From positions 3,534,001 to 3,598,000 of the forward strand of contig NZ_CP013417.1 of assembly GCF_001524445.2 (NCBI RefSeq): a DNA stretch of 64,000 nucleotides, written 5' to 3'. The translations under genes and the position numbers were made by a program. The notes below the pieces were generated by a model, which searched no databases, was not told the origin of the DNA, and saw only the letters and a program-made list of their open reading frames with translations. Shown piece by piece: positions 28,142 through 35,893 of this stretch (the stretch's first letter is position 1; each line of letters starts with the position of its first letter). Source of the DNA: Burkholderia savannae. Its GTDB lineage: Bacteria > Pseudomonadota > Gammaproteobacteria > Burkholderiales > Burkholderiaceae.

Positions 28142-30175
28142 TCAGCTCGCGGCGGAAGTGTCCGGATGATGCGTGCGCGCGCGGCGCAGCGTCAAGACGA
28201 ACTCCGCGCCGCCCGCCGGCGCGTTGCGCGCGGTGAGCGAGCCGCCCGCGTCGCGCGCGATCGACGACGAGATCGCGAGGCCGAGCCCGAGCCCGCGCCC
28301 CATTTCCTTCGTCGTGAAGAACGGCTCGAACAGCCGCGCGAGCGATTCCGGCGCAATCCCCGGCCCATTGTCGCGCACGACGATCGCAAGCGTCGCGGCC
28401 GTCGCGTCGATCGTCACGTCGATGCGCGGCGCGGCGGCCGCCGCGACCGCGTCGAGCGCGTTGCCGAGCAGGTTGATGAGCACCTGTTCGAGCCGCAGAT
28501 CCTCGCAGCGCGCGACGAGCGCCGGCTCGTCGCGCGACGGATCGAAGCGCGCCGCTTCGGCGGGATCGCGCGTTTCGTCGCGCAGCGTGATCGCGAGCTC
28601 GACGCCCTTCAACCGCTCCTTGAGCAGCGCGAGCACGTTGCGCAGCGCGCGCGCGACGTGCGCCTGCTCGTTGCGCGGCTTCGCGCGCCCGACGAACAGC
28701 TTCAGCTGATTGGTGATCTTGCCCATGCGCTCGGTGAGCGCCGCGATCGCCTCGAGGTTCTCGCGCGCGGCCGCCTGATCGCCGCGGTCGAGCAGCACGC
28801 GCGTGTTGTCGGAGAAGCTGCGCAGCGCGGCGAGCGGCTGGTTCAGCTCGTGCGTGATGCCGGCCGCCATCTGGCCGAGCGCGGCGAGCTTGCTCGCCTG
28901 GACGAGCTCGTCGTGCGCCGCGCGCAGCTCGTGCTCCGCGCGAATCCGCTCGCCGACTTCCTGCTTGAGCCGCGCGTTCGCCTGCGACAGATCGGCCGTG
29001 CGCTCCTCGACGCGCCGGTTCAGCTCCGCATACGCGCTTTGCAGCAGCACGCGGCTGCGCAGCATCTCCTTCACGCGCGCGCGGCGGGTGCGCCAGTAGA
29101 ACGCGAGCAGGCTGAGCGACACGAAGCCGAACGCGGTGACGATCGTCGCGTTGCGCGCGTCGGCGTCGACGGGCTCGATCGGCGCGAGCGTGACGAGCTG
29201 CCAGTCGGGCTCGCCGAGCAGGCGGCGCGTCGCGAGATAGCGCGGCGCGCGCCGCCCCGCGCCCATCCGGACGATCTGCGCATCGGGCCCGAGCACGCGC
29301 TCGACGCGCAGCGGCAGCGGCGTCACCGGATGCTGCGCGTACTGGCGCGTCTCGTGAATCGACGTCGCGATCGGCCCCGGCAGCGGCTTGAGCGTGTGGT
29401 ACTTCCATTCGGGCACCGACGACAGGAAGATCACGCCGTGATCGTCGGCGACGACGAGCGGCTCCGACGCGTCCGCGCCCTGGAACCATTCGAGATTGAG
29501 CTTCACGACCGCGACGCCGATGATCTTGCCGTCGCGCCGCACGGGCTGCGAGATGTAGTAGCCGGGATCGCGCGAGATCGTGCCGATCCCGAAGAAGCGG
29601 CCCGTGCCGCCCTTCACCGCATCGATGAAATACGGACGGAACTGGTAGCCGATGCCGGTGAAGCTGTCCGGGCCGCGCCAGTTGCTCGCGGCGACGCACA
29701 GCCCGTTCGCGGCGATCACGTAAGTCGCCGTCGCGTGCGCGTGGCGGTTCATGTCCTCGAGGTACAGGTTCGCGCGGTTCACGCGGCGGCGATTGCCGGG
29801 CGCGGCGAGAACGTCCTGCACGAACGGGTGGCCGCCCAGCAGGTAAGGCAGCGATTCGTAGCGGTCGAGCGTGCTCTTCAGCGCGTTGGTCGTGCGGTCG
29901 ACGCGCGCCGCCGCGCTGTCGCGCAGATCGGCGACGCCGCGCCGCCACGTGACGGCCCACGTGAGCGCGCACGCCGCCGCGAGCATCGCGGCGAGCGCGA
30001 GAAGGACGAGCAGGCGGCGCTTCACGGTGACGGCTTCCGGACTGTAAGGATCGTCTATTGTGGCATAGCCCCCGCCCGAAAAGGCCGCGGGGCCGAGCGA
30101 CGCGCGCGTCGGCGCGCCCGGCCCGGCCCCGCCCGGCGCGGGCGCCGCTGCGCGCCCCGCCGTGTTCCCGCTCAT
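28142..30175 (-). CDS. dctB: C4-dicarboxylate sensor histidine kinase DctB
   Basis: A 677-residue membrane kinase. A basic N-region, first helix RRLLVLLALAAMLAAACALTWAV, large periplasmic double-Cache domain (about 60-330, with the ...WRGPDSFTGIGYQFRPYFIDAVKGG part that lines the ligand site), second helix, coiled coil (RVEERTADLSQANARLKQEV), HisKA with GITHELNQPLAALRSFSDN (phospho-His) and HATPase with DNGPGIA and GLGLAISSSIARD. ATG 30175 lies two bases after the dctA stop, supporting translational coupling and this start. Senses succinate/fumarate-type acids in the family. Confidence 0.96.
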   Translation of the reverse strand: MSGNTAGRAAAPAPGGAGPGAPTRASLGPAAFSGGGYATIDDPYSPEAVTVKRRLLVLLALAAMLAAACALTWAVTWRRGVADLRDSAAARVDRTTNALKSTLDRYESLPYLLGGHPFVQDVLAAPGNRRRVNRANLYLEDMNRHAHATATYVIAANGLCVAASNWRGPDSFTGIGYQFRPYFIDAVKGGTGRFFGIGTISRDPGYYISQPVRRDGKIIGVAVVKLNLEWFQGADASEPLVVADDHGVIFLSSVPEWKYHTLKPLPGPIATSIHETRQYAQHPVTPLPLRVERVLGPDAQIVRMGAGRRAPRYLATRRLLGEPDWQLVTLAPIEPVDADARNATIVTAFGFVSLSLLAFYWRTRRARVKEMLRSRVLLQSAYAELNRRVEERTADLSQANARLKQEVGERIRAEHELRAAHDELVQASKLAALGQMAAGITHELNQPLAALRSFSDNTRVLLDRGDQAAARENLEAIAALTERMGKITNQLKLFVGRAKPRNEQAHVARALRNVLALLKERLKGVELAITLRDETRDPAEAARFDPSRDEPALVARCEDLRLEQVLINLLGNALDAVAAAAAPRIDVTIDATAATLAIVVRDNGPGIAPESLARLFEPFFTTKEMGRGLGLGLAISSSIARDAGGSLTARNAPAGGAEFVLTLRRARTHHPDTSAAS

Positions 30176-30177
30176 CG

Positions 30178-31464
30178 TCAGACGCGGGCGGTTTCGCCCG
30201 CGGCGGCTTCGCCGTTGCCCGTGAGCGCCGCGCGCAGCTTCGCGCGGTCGAGCTCCTTCTCCCACGCGGACACGACGACCGTCGCGACGCCGTTGCCGAC
30301 GATGTTCGTCAGCGCGCGGCACTCGCTCATGAAGCGGTCGATGCCGAGAATCAGCACCATGCCGGAGAGCGGAATGGTCGGCACGACGGCGAGCGTCGCG
30401 GCGAGCGTGATGAAGCCCGCGCCCGTCACGCCGCTCGCGCCCTTCGATGTCAGCATCGCGACCGCGAGCAGCGTGAGCTGCTGCATCCACGTGAGCTCGA
30501 TGTTGGTCGCCTGCGCGATGAAGAGGACGGCCATCGTCATGTAGATGTTCGTGCCGTCGAGGTTGAACGAGTAGCCGGTCGGCACGACGAGGCCGACGAC
30601 CGAGCGCGAGCAGCCCGCCTTCTCGAGCTTCTCCATCAGCTGCGGCAGCGCCGCCTCCGACGAGCTCGTGCCGAGCACGATCAGCAGCTCTTCCTTGATG
30701 TAGCCGACGAAGCGGATGATCGAGAAGCCGGTGAAGCGCGCGATCGCGCCGAGCACGACGAGCACGAACACGACCGAGGTCAGGTAGAACGTGCCGATCA
30801 GCTTGAGCAGCGGCACCAGCGAGCCGACGCCGTACTTGCCGATCGTGAACGCCATCGCGCCGAACGCGCCGATCGGCGCGAGCTTCGTGACGATGTGCAC
30901 GATGCCGAACAGCACGCGCGTGATGCCGTCGATGAAGTCGGTGACGACGCGGCCCCGATCGCCGAGATGCGCGAGCACGCTGCCGAACAGCAGCGCGATC
31001 AGCAGGATCTGCAGGATCTCGCCTTGCGCGAACGCGTCGATCATCGTGTTCGGGATGATGTGCATCAGGAAGTCGACGGTCGACTGGCCGTGCGCCTTCG
31101 CCGCGTACGACGCGACTTCCTTGCCGTTGAGCGTCGCCGGATCGATGTTGAAGCCGACGCCGGGACGCAGGATGTGCGTCGCCGCGAGGCCGAGCACGAG
31201 CGCGAAGGTCGACACGATCTCGAAATACAGCAGCGCCTTGCCGCCGACGCGCCCCACCTTCTTCATGTCCTGCATGCCGGCGATGCCCGTCACGACGGTG
31301 CAGAAGATGATCGGGCCGATCACCATCTTGATCAGCTTGATGAAGCCGTCGCCGAGCGGCTTCATGTCGACGGCGAGCGACGGGTAGTAGTGACCGAGGA
31401 GCACGCCGACGACGATGGCGAAGATCACCTGCACGTAGAGGACTTTATAGAACGGTTTCTTCAC
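30178..31464 (-). CDS. dctA: C4-dicarboxylate transporter DctA
   Basis: A 428-residue dicarboxylate:cation symporter (the standard length) that takes up succinate, fumarate and malate. Start is GTG 31464 ([18 protein letters not shown]), matching family N-termini; a 16-residue upstream extension was rejected. Motifs: [58 protein letters not shown] and [19 protein letters not shown] line the transport site. First gene of dctA-dctB-dctD. A sigma-54 promoter and palindromic upstream sites precede it, leaving a ~195-nt leader. Confidence 0.97.
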   Translation of the reverse strand: MKKPFYKVLYVQVIFAIVVGVLLGHYYPSLAVDMKPLGDGFIKLIKMVIGPIIFCTVVTGIAGMQDMKKVGRVGGKALLYFEIVSTFALVLGLAATHILRPGVGFNIDPATLNGKEVASYAAKAHGQSTVDFLMHIIPNTMIDAFAQGEILQILLIALLFGSVLAHLGDRGRVVTDFIDGITRVLFGIVHIVTKLAPIGAFGAMAFTIGKYGVGSLVPLLKLIGTFYLTSVVFVLVVLGAIARFTGFSIIRFVGYIKEELLIVLGTSSSEAALPQLMEKLEKAGCSRSVVGLVVPTGYSFNLDGTNIYMTMAVLFIAQATNIELTWMQQLTLLAVAMLTSKGASGVTGAGFITLAATLAVVPTIPLSGMVLILGIDRFMSECRALTNIVGNGVATVVVSAWEKELDRAKLRAALTGNGEAAAGETARV

Positions 31465-31669
31465 GATGGTTCCAGAGAAGAGAGAGGATGAGTCGAAGCC
31501 GGCCGGCGTCACGCGCGCGGACGAATGTCAGGGGTGCCACTCGCCCGCGCGGCTGCCGCGCCGCAACAAGCGATGGCCTCAGCGAATCCGAGGGAGGTGG
31601 ACGAGGTGGGGCATCGAATGTCTCCTTGCTGTAGTAATGAGGCCTAGGCGGGCCTTGGGCGTTTACTTC

Positions 31670-31684
31670 GCAAGGTCGATGCCA
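31670..31684 (-). promoter_or_regulatory. Sigma-54 promoter of dctA
   Basis: On the minus strand TGGCATCGACCTTGC matches the -24/-12 sigma-54 consensus with GG-N10-GC spacing. Transcription would begin near 31658, about 195 nt before dctA. The downstream regulator DctD carries the GAFTGA loop for sigma-54. Confidence 0.9.
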
Positions 31685-31744
31685 GCCGCTCGATCAGGCT
31701 CAGCCTGTTGATTTCTCTGGCTTTTCCGAATCGTGACGAGCGCG

Positions 31745-31796
31745 CGCAATCCGGAAATCCGGATTTCCGGATTGCGGCCGTCCGGATCGCCGGACG
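31745..31796. promoter_or_regulatory. Tandem palindromic sites upstream of dctA (probable DctD enhancer)
   Basis: A perfect 32-bp palindrome (31745-31776; half-site CGCAATCCGGAAATCC) is followed by a second dyad at 31779-31796 (CGTCCGG-ATCG-CCGGACG). Both contain CCGGA elements. The centre of the large palindrome is about 75 bp upstream of the -24 element, a normal position for an enhancer of an NtrC-family activator. Binding by DctD is inference. Confidence 0.7.
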
Positions 31797-31903
31797 ATTC
31801 GTGCGCGCCCGCGCATTTCGTCTGATGTTTCGGTGCGCGACGGCCCGCACGGCGAGCGCGCCCGTTTGCGCGCAGAACGCCTGCCGTGCGAACGCGCCGC
31901 GCG

Positions 31904-33109
31904 CTAGACGACGCGCTCGCTGCGCAGTTGCGCGATCTCGCGCGCGGACAGGCCGAGCCAGTCGCCGAGCACGCGTTCGGTATCCGCGCCGAGCGCGGGC
32001 GGCGCGCCGCGCACGGGCAGGCGCTCGCCGTCGAACCGGTACGGCGGCGCGAGCACGTCGACTTCGCCCGCGACCGGATGCGGCTGCCGCGTGACGAGCC
32101 CCGCCGATTGCGCGCGCTCCGACATGAGCGCCTCGCGCAAGCCGAGCACTTCGCCGCACGGGATGCCCGCGTCGGCGAGCGCGGCGAGCAGCGCGGCGCG
32201 CGGCCGGCGGCCGAGCTCGCGAAGAATCTCCGGCAGCAGTTCCGCGCGATTCGCGGCGCGCGCGATGTTCGTCGCGAAGCGCGCGTCGGCCGCGAGCTCC
32301 GGCCGGCCGATCACGTCGCAAAAGCGCGCGAATTGCTGGTTGTTGCCGACCGTGATCACGACGGGGCCGTCCGCCGCGTCGAACACGCCGTACGGGACGA
32401 TCGACGGATGCGCGTTGCCGTAGCGCGGCGGGTCCTCGCCCATCATGAGCGCCTCCAGCCCGTAGTACGACGTGACCATCAGCCCGCAATCGAAGAGCGC
32501 CATCTCGATGCGCCGGCCGCGCCCCGTCGCGTGCCGCTCGTAGAGCGCGGCGAGGATCGCCTGCGCCGAGTACATGCCGGTGAAGAGATCCGCGACCGCG
32601 ACGCCGAACTTCAGCGGCGGCCGCCCCGCTTCGCCGTTGAGCGCCATCAGGCCGGCCTCGCCCTGCACGACGAGGTCGTAGCCCGGCCGGCTCGCCTCGG
32701 GGCCCGAGCGGTCGTAGCCGGAGATCGCGCAATGAACGAGCCGCGGATTCAGCGCGGCGAGCGCGCCGTAGCCGAGGCCGAGCTTCTCCGCGCCGCCCGC
32801 CTTGAAGTTGTGCACGACGACGTCCGCCTGCGCGGCGAGCTCGCGCGCGATGCGCTGCCCCGCTTCCGTCTGCAGATCGACGCAGATCGAGCGCTTGCTG
32901 CGGTTCACGCTGTTGAAGTAGGTCGTCTCGGTATCGCCGACGCGCAGGCCCCAGTCGCGCGTATCGTCGCCGCGCGCCGGGTGCTCGACCTTGATCACCT
33001 CCGCGCCGAGATCGGCGAGCACCATCGCGCACCACGGGCCGGCCAGCACGCGCGAGAAATCGAGCACCTTGACGCCCGCGAGCGGCTGCGCGCCCAGTTC
33101 GTTGCGCAT
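31904..33109 (-). CDS. Class III CoA-transferase (CaiB/BaiF family)
   Basis: A 401-residue family III CoA-transferase that moves CoA between carboxylic acids through an aspartyl-CoA intermediate. Typical blocks: LAGVKVLDFSRVLAGPWCAMVLADLGAEVIKVEHP, FNSVNRSKRSICVDL, SGYDRSGPEASRPGYDLVVQGEAGLM (the Asp nucleophile follows the RPGYD pattern), and GRPPLKFGVAVADLFTGMYSAQAI. It is the last gene of the beta-oxidation operon, 25 bp after the small dehydrogenase. With no CoA ligase in the operon, it is the likely activator of the acid substrate, for example with succinyl-CoA as donor. Confidence 0.93.
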   Translation of the reverse strand: MRNELGAQPLAGVKVLDFSRVLAGPWCAMVLADLGAEVIKVEHPARGDDTRDWGLRVGDTETTYFNSVNRSKRSICVDLQTEAGQRIARELAAQADVVVHNFKAGGAEKLGLGYGALAALNPRLVHCAISGYDRSGPEASRPGYDLVVQGEAGLMALNGEAGRPPLKFGVAVADLFTGMYSAQAILAALYERHATGRGRRIEMALFDCGLMVTSYYGLEALMMGEDPPRYGNAHPSIVPYGVFDAADGPVVITVGNNQQFARFCDVIGRPELAADARFATNIARAANRAELLPEILRELGRRPRAALLAALADAGIPCGEVLGLREALMSERAQSAGLVTRQPHPVAGEVDVLAPPYRFDGERLPVRGAPPALGADTERVLGDWLGLSAREIAQLRSERVV

Positions 33110-33134
33110 CTTCGTCTCCTCCGTTGGTCCGCGG

Positions 33135-34277
33135 TCATTGCATCGACTGCGGCTTCGACAGCGCGACGTAGCGCGCGAGATGATGATCTTCGTCGCCGAG
33201 CTGGTGATCGATCATCACGAGCCGCTTCGCGTAGTGCGAAAGCGGCAGCTCCCACGTCATCCCGATGCCGCCGTGAAGCTGGATGCTCTCCTCGGCGACG
33301 AGCGCGCCGATCCGCCCGACGCTGTACTTCGCGGCCGACAGCGCGCGCTCGCGCGCCACACGCGGCGCATCGAGCTGCGCGGCCGCGTTGATCACCGCCG
33401 AGCGCGCCTGCTCGATCTCGAGCAGCACGTCCGCCATCCGGTGCTGCAGCGCCTGGAAGCTGCCGATCGGCGCGCCGAACTGGCGGCGCGTGCGCAGGAA
33501 TTCGAGCGTGTGCGCCTTCGCGACGTCCATCGCGCCGAGCGCTTCCGCCGCGAGCGCGAGCAGGCCGAAGCCGATCGCGCGCTCGATCGCGCCGGCCGCT
33601 TCGCCCGGCGCGCCGACGAGCGCGTCGCCTTCGAGCGCGACGCGCGCGAAGCGCACGTCGGCCGCGCGGCCGCCGTCGATCTTCCGGTAGCCGCGCACCG
33701 ACACGCCCGGCGCCGCCTTCGGCACGACGAACAGCGACAGGCCCGCCGCGTCGTCGTCGGCGCCCGCGGTGCGCGCGCTGACGACGTAGAACGTCGCGTG
33801 CTCGCCGCAGTCGACGACGGCCTTCGTGCCGTCGAGCACCCATCGATCGCCCTCGCGCGTCGCGCGCGTCCTCACCGTGTGCAGTTCGTAGTGCGTATCG
33901 GGCTCCGCGTGCGCGAACGCGCCGATCGCACGGCCGTCGATCAGCGCCGCGAGCCGCGCGCGATGCGCGTCGCCGCCCGCCTGCGCGAGCGCGCGGCCTG
34001 CCATCAGCGCGCCCGCGAACGGCTCGACGACGAGCCCGCGCCCGAGGCACTCGAACACGAGCGCGATGTCGAAGCCCGCGCCGCCGAAGCCGCCGCAGTC
34101 CTCCGGAAAGAGCGCGCCGATCGCGCCCAGCTCGGCGAAGCGCCGCCACATGTCGCTGCTGTAGCCGGCATCCGACAGCGCGATCCGGTCGCGCGCGGCG
34201 AACGGATATTGCTCGGCGATGAAGCGGTTCAGGCTGTCCGCCAGCATCCGGCGGTCTTCGGTGTGTTGAAAGTCCAT
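33135..34277 (-). CDS. Acyl-CoA dehydrogenase, small-subunit (PimD-like) type
   Basis: A 380-residue flavin acyl-CoA dehydrogenase. N-terminus MDFQHTEDRRMLADSLNRFIAEQYPF and the weakly conserved active-site region resemble the small subunit of pimeloyl-CoA dehydrogenase rather than a full FadE. FAD-binding parts are seen in RRQFGAPIGSFQALQHRMADVLLEIEQARSAV and LHGGIGMTWELPLSHYAKRL. The canonical SEPxAGSD motif of the middle domain is not evident (FAHAEPDTHYELHT in its place), which suits a subunit that works with the large one at 34631. Its ribosome site follows directly after the 49-bp repeat array. Confidence 0.88.
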   Translation of the reverse strand: MDFQHTEDRRMLADSLNRFIAEQYPFAARDRIALSDAGYSSDMWRRFAELGAIGALFPEDCGGFGGAGFDIALVFECLGRGLVVEPFAGALMAGRALAQAGGDAHRARLAALIDGRAIGAFAHAEPDTHYELHTVRTRATREGDRWVLDGTKAVVDCGEHATFYVVSARTAGADDDAAGLSLFVVPKAAPGVSVRGYRKIDGGRAADVRFARVALEGDALVGAPGEAAGAIERAIGFGLLALAAEALGAMDVAKAHTLEFLRTRRQFGAPIGSFQALQHRMADVLLEIEQARSAVINAAAQLDAPRVARERALSAAKYSVGRIGALVAEESIQLHGGIGMTWELPLSHYAKRLVMIDHQLGDEDHHLARYVALSKPQSMQ

Positions 34278-34287
34278 AGTCGTTTCC

Positions 34288-34630
34288 TGTCGACCAGGGT
34301 TAGCGCTTCAGCGCTTACCCTGGTCCCATGCAAAGCTGTCGACCAGGGTTAGCGCTTTAGCGCTTATCCTGGTCCCATGCAAAGCTGTCGACCAGGGTTG
34401 GCGCTTCAGCGCTTACCCTGGCCCCATGCAAAGCTGTCGACCAGGGTTGGCGCTTCAGCGCTTATCCTGGTCCCATGCAAAGCTGTCGACCAGGGTTAGC
34501 GCTTTAGCGCTTACCCTGGTCCCATGCAAAGCTGTCGACCAGGGTTGGCGCTTCAGCGCTTACCCTGGCCCCATGCAAAGCTGTCGACCAGGGTTGGCGC
34601 TTCAGCGCTTACCCTGGTCCCATGCAAAGC
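34288..34630. repeat. Seven tandem 49-bp hairpin units
   Basis: Exactly seven 49-bp units fill the whole space between the stop of the large dehydrogenase (34631) and the leader of the small one. Each unit holds an inverted repeat (ACCAGGGTTAGCGCT ... AGCGCTTACCCTGGT) with a two-base loop. Units differ at four sites: A/G in the stem, C/T in the loop, C/T in the stem and T/C at the stem base. There are no unique spacers, so this is not CRISPR. The length is not a multiple of three and no protein is encoded across it. Confidence 0.97.
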
Positions 34631-35842
34631 TCAAAGCCCGAGAATCATCTTCGAGACGATGTTCTTCTGGATTTCGTTCGACCCGCCGAAGATCGACAGC
34701 TTGCGATTGTTGAAGTACTGCGCCGCCGCGCTCGCCGCTTCGGGCAGGCCGCCCGGCGGCTCGCCGTCGTAGTCGGCGTCGAGCGCCGCGTCGACGAACG
34801 GCTGCGCGTACGGCCCCATCGCGCGCCGCAACAGCGACGAAATCTCCTGCCGGATCTGCGTGCCGCGGATCTTCAGCATCGAGCTCTCCGCGCCCGGCGC
34901 GCCGCCGCCCGCGACGGCCGCGAGCACGCGCAGGTTCGTCGTCTTCATGTTCTCGAGCTCGATCTCGACGCGCGCGAGCCGCGCGGCGAAGAGCGGATCG
35001 TCGGCGAGCGGCCGGCCGTTCTTCTTCACCTTCGCCGCGACCGCGCGCAGCTTTTCCAGCGCCGCGACCGAGAAGCCGATGCCCGCGATGTTGGTGCGCT
35101 CGTACGTGAGCAGGTATTTCGCGTAGGTCCAGCCCTTGTTTTCTTCGCCGACGAGGTTCTCGGCGGGCACGCGCACGTCGGTGAGGAACACTTCGTTCAC
35201 TTCATGCTCGCCGTCGAGCGTGACGATCGGGCGCACCTCGACGCCGGGCGAATTCATGTCGACGAGCAGGAAGCTGATGCCTTCCTGCTTGCGCACGTCG
35301 GTCGCAGTGCGCACGAGGCAGAAGATCATGTTCGCGTAGTGGCCGAGCGTCGTCCACGTCTTCTGGCCGTTCACGACGTAGTGATCGCCCTGCGCGTCGA
35401 CACCCCGCACCGCGCTCGTCGCGACCGACGCAAGATCGGAGCCCGCGCCCGGTTCCGAATAGCCCTGGCACCACCAGTCGGTGCCGTCGAGGATGCGCGG
35501 CAGCCAGCGGCGCTTCTGCGCTTCGCTGCCGTACTTGATGAGCACGGGGCCGAGCATGTTCACGCCGAACGGCACGATGCGCGGCGCGCCCGCGAGCGCG
35601 CACTCGTTGTCGAACAGGAACTTCTGCGCGACGCTCCAGCCGGGGCCGCCCCATTCGCGCGGCCAGTGGCTCGCGAGCCAGCCCTGCGCGTTGAGCGTCG
35701 CGTGCCATTCGCGCATGTCGTCGCGCGTGAGCCGCAAGCCGCCCTTCACCTTGCGCGAGATGCGCGGCGGCAGCTTGTCGGCGAGAAAGCGCTGCACCTG
35801 CGCGCGAAACGCTTCCTCGTCTGCGGTGAAATTCAGATCCAT
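34631..35842 (-). CDS. Acyl-CoA dehydrogenase, large-subunit (PimC-like) type
   Basis: A 403-residue acyl-CoA dehydrogenase. Start MDLNFTADEEAFRAQVQRFLADKLPPRI, substrate/flavin motif CQGYSEPGAGSDLASV and WTTLGHYANMIFCLVRT, and the C-terminal YFNNRKLSIFGGSNEIQKNIVSKMILGL (GGSNEIQ) are clear. This N-terminus and overall pattern match the large subunit of pimeloyl-CoA dehydrogenase-type enzymes. It lies between the bifunctional hydratase/dehydrogenase (51 bp upstream) and the small dehydrogenase, all minus strand. Its stop codon abuts the repeat array. Confidence 0.92.
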   Translation of the reverse strand: MDLNFTADEEAFRAQVQRFLADKLPPRISRKVKGGLRLTRDDMREWHATLNAQGWLASHWPREWGGPGWSVAQKFLFDNECALAGAPRIVPFGVNMLGPVLIKYGSEAQKRRWLPRILDGTDWWCQGYSEPGAGSDLASVATSAVRGVDAQGDHYVVNGQKTWTTLGHYANMIFCLVRTATDVRKQEGISFLLVDMNSPGVEVRPIVTLDGEHEVNEVFLTDVRVPAENLVGEENKGWTYAKYLLTYERTNIAGIGFSVAALEKLRAVAAKVKKNGRPLADDPLFAARLARVEIELENMKTTNLRVLAAVAGGGAPGAESSMLKIRGTQIRQEISSLLRRAMGPYAQPFVDAALDADYDGEPPGGLPEAASAAAQYFNNRKLSIFGGSNEIQKNIVSKMILGL

Positions 35843-35893
35843 GTGACGTCGTTCTCGAGTGCGGGATAGGCGATCGCCGATTGACGATCGGCG

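Noticed and set aside
34288..34630. CRISPR array
   Set aside because: Units are contiguous with no spacers and no cas genes nearby.
34426..34772. Repeat-encoded small proteins on the plus strand
   Set aside because: The 49-bp unit changes frame each copy, so no stable repeat peptide exists; no ribosome site seen.
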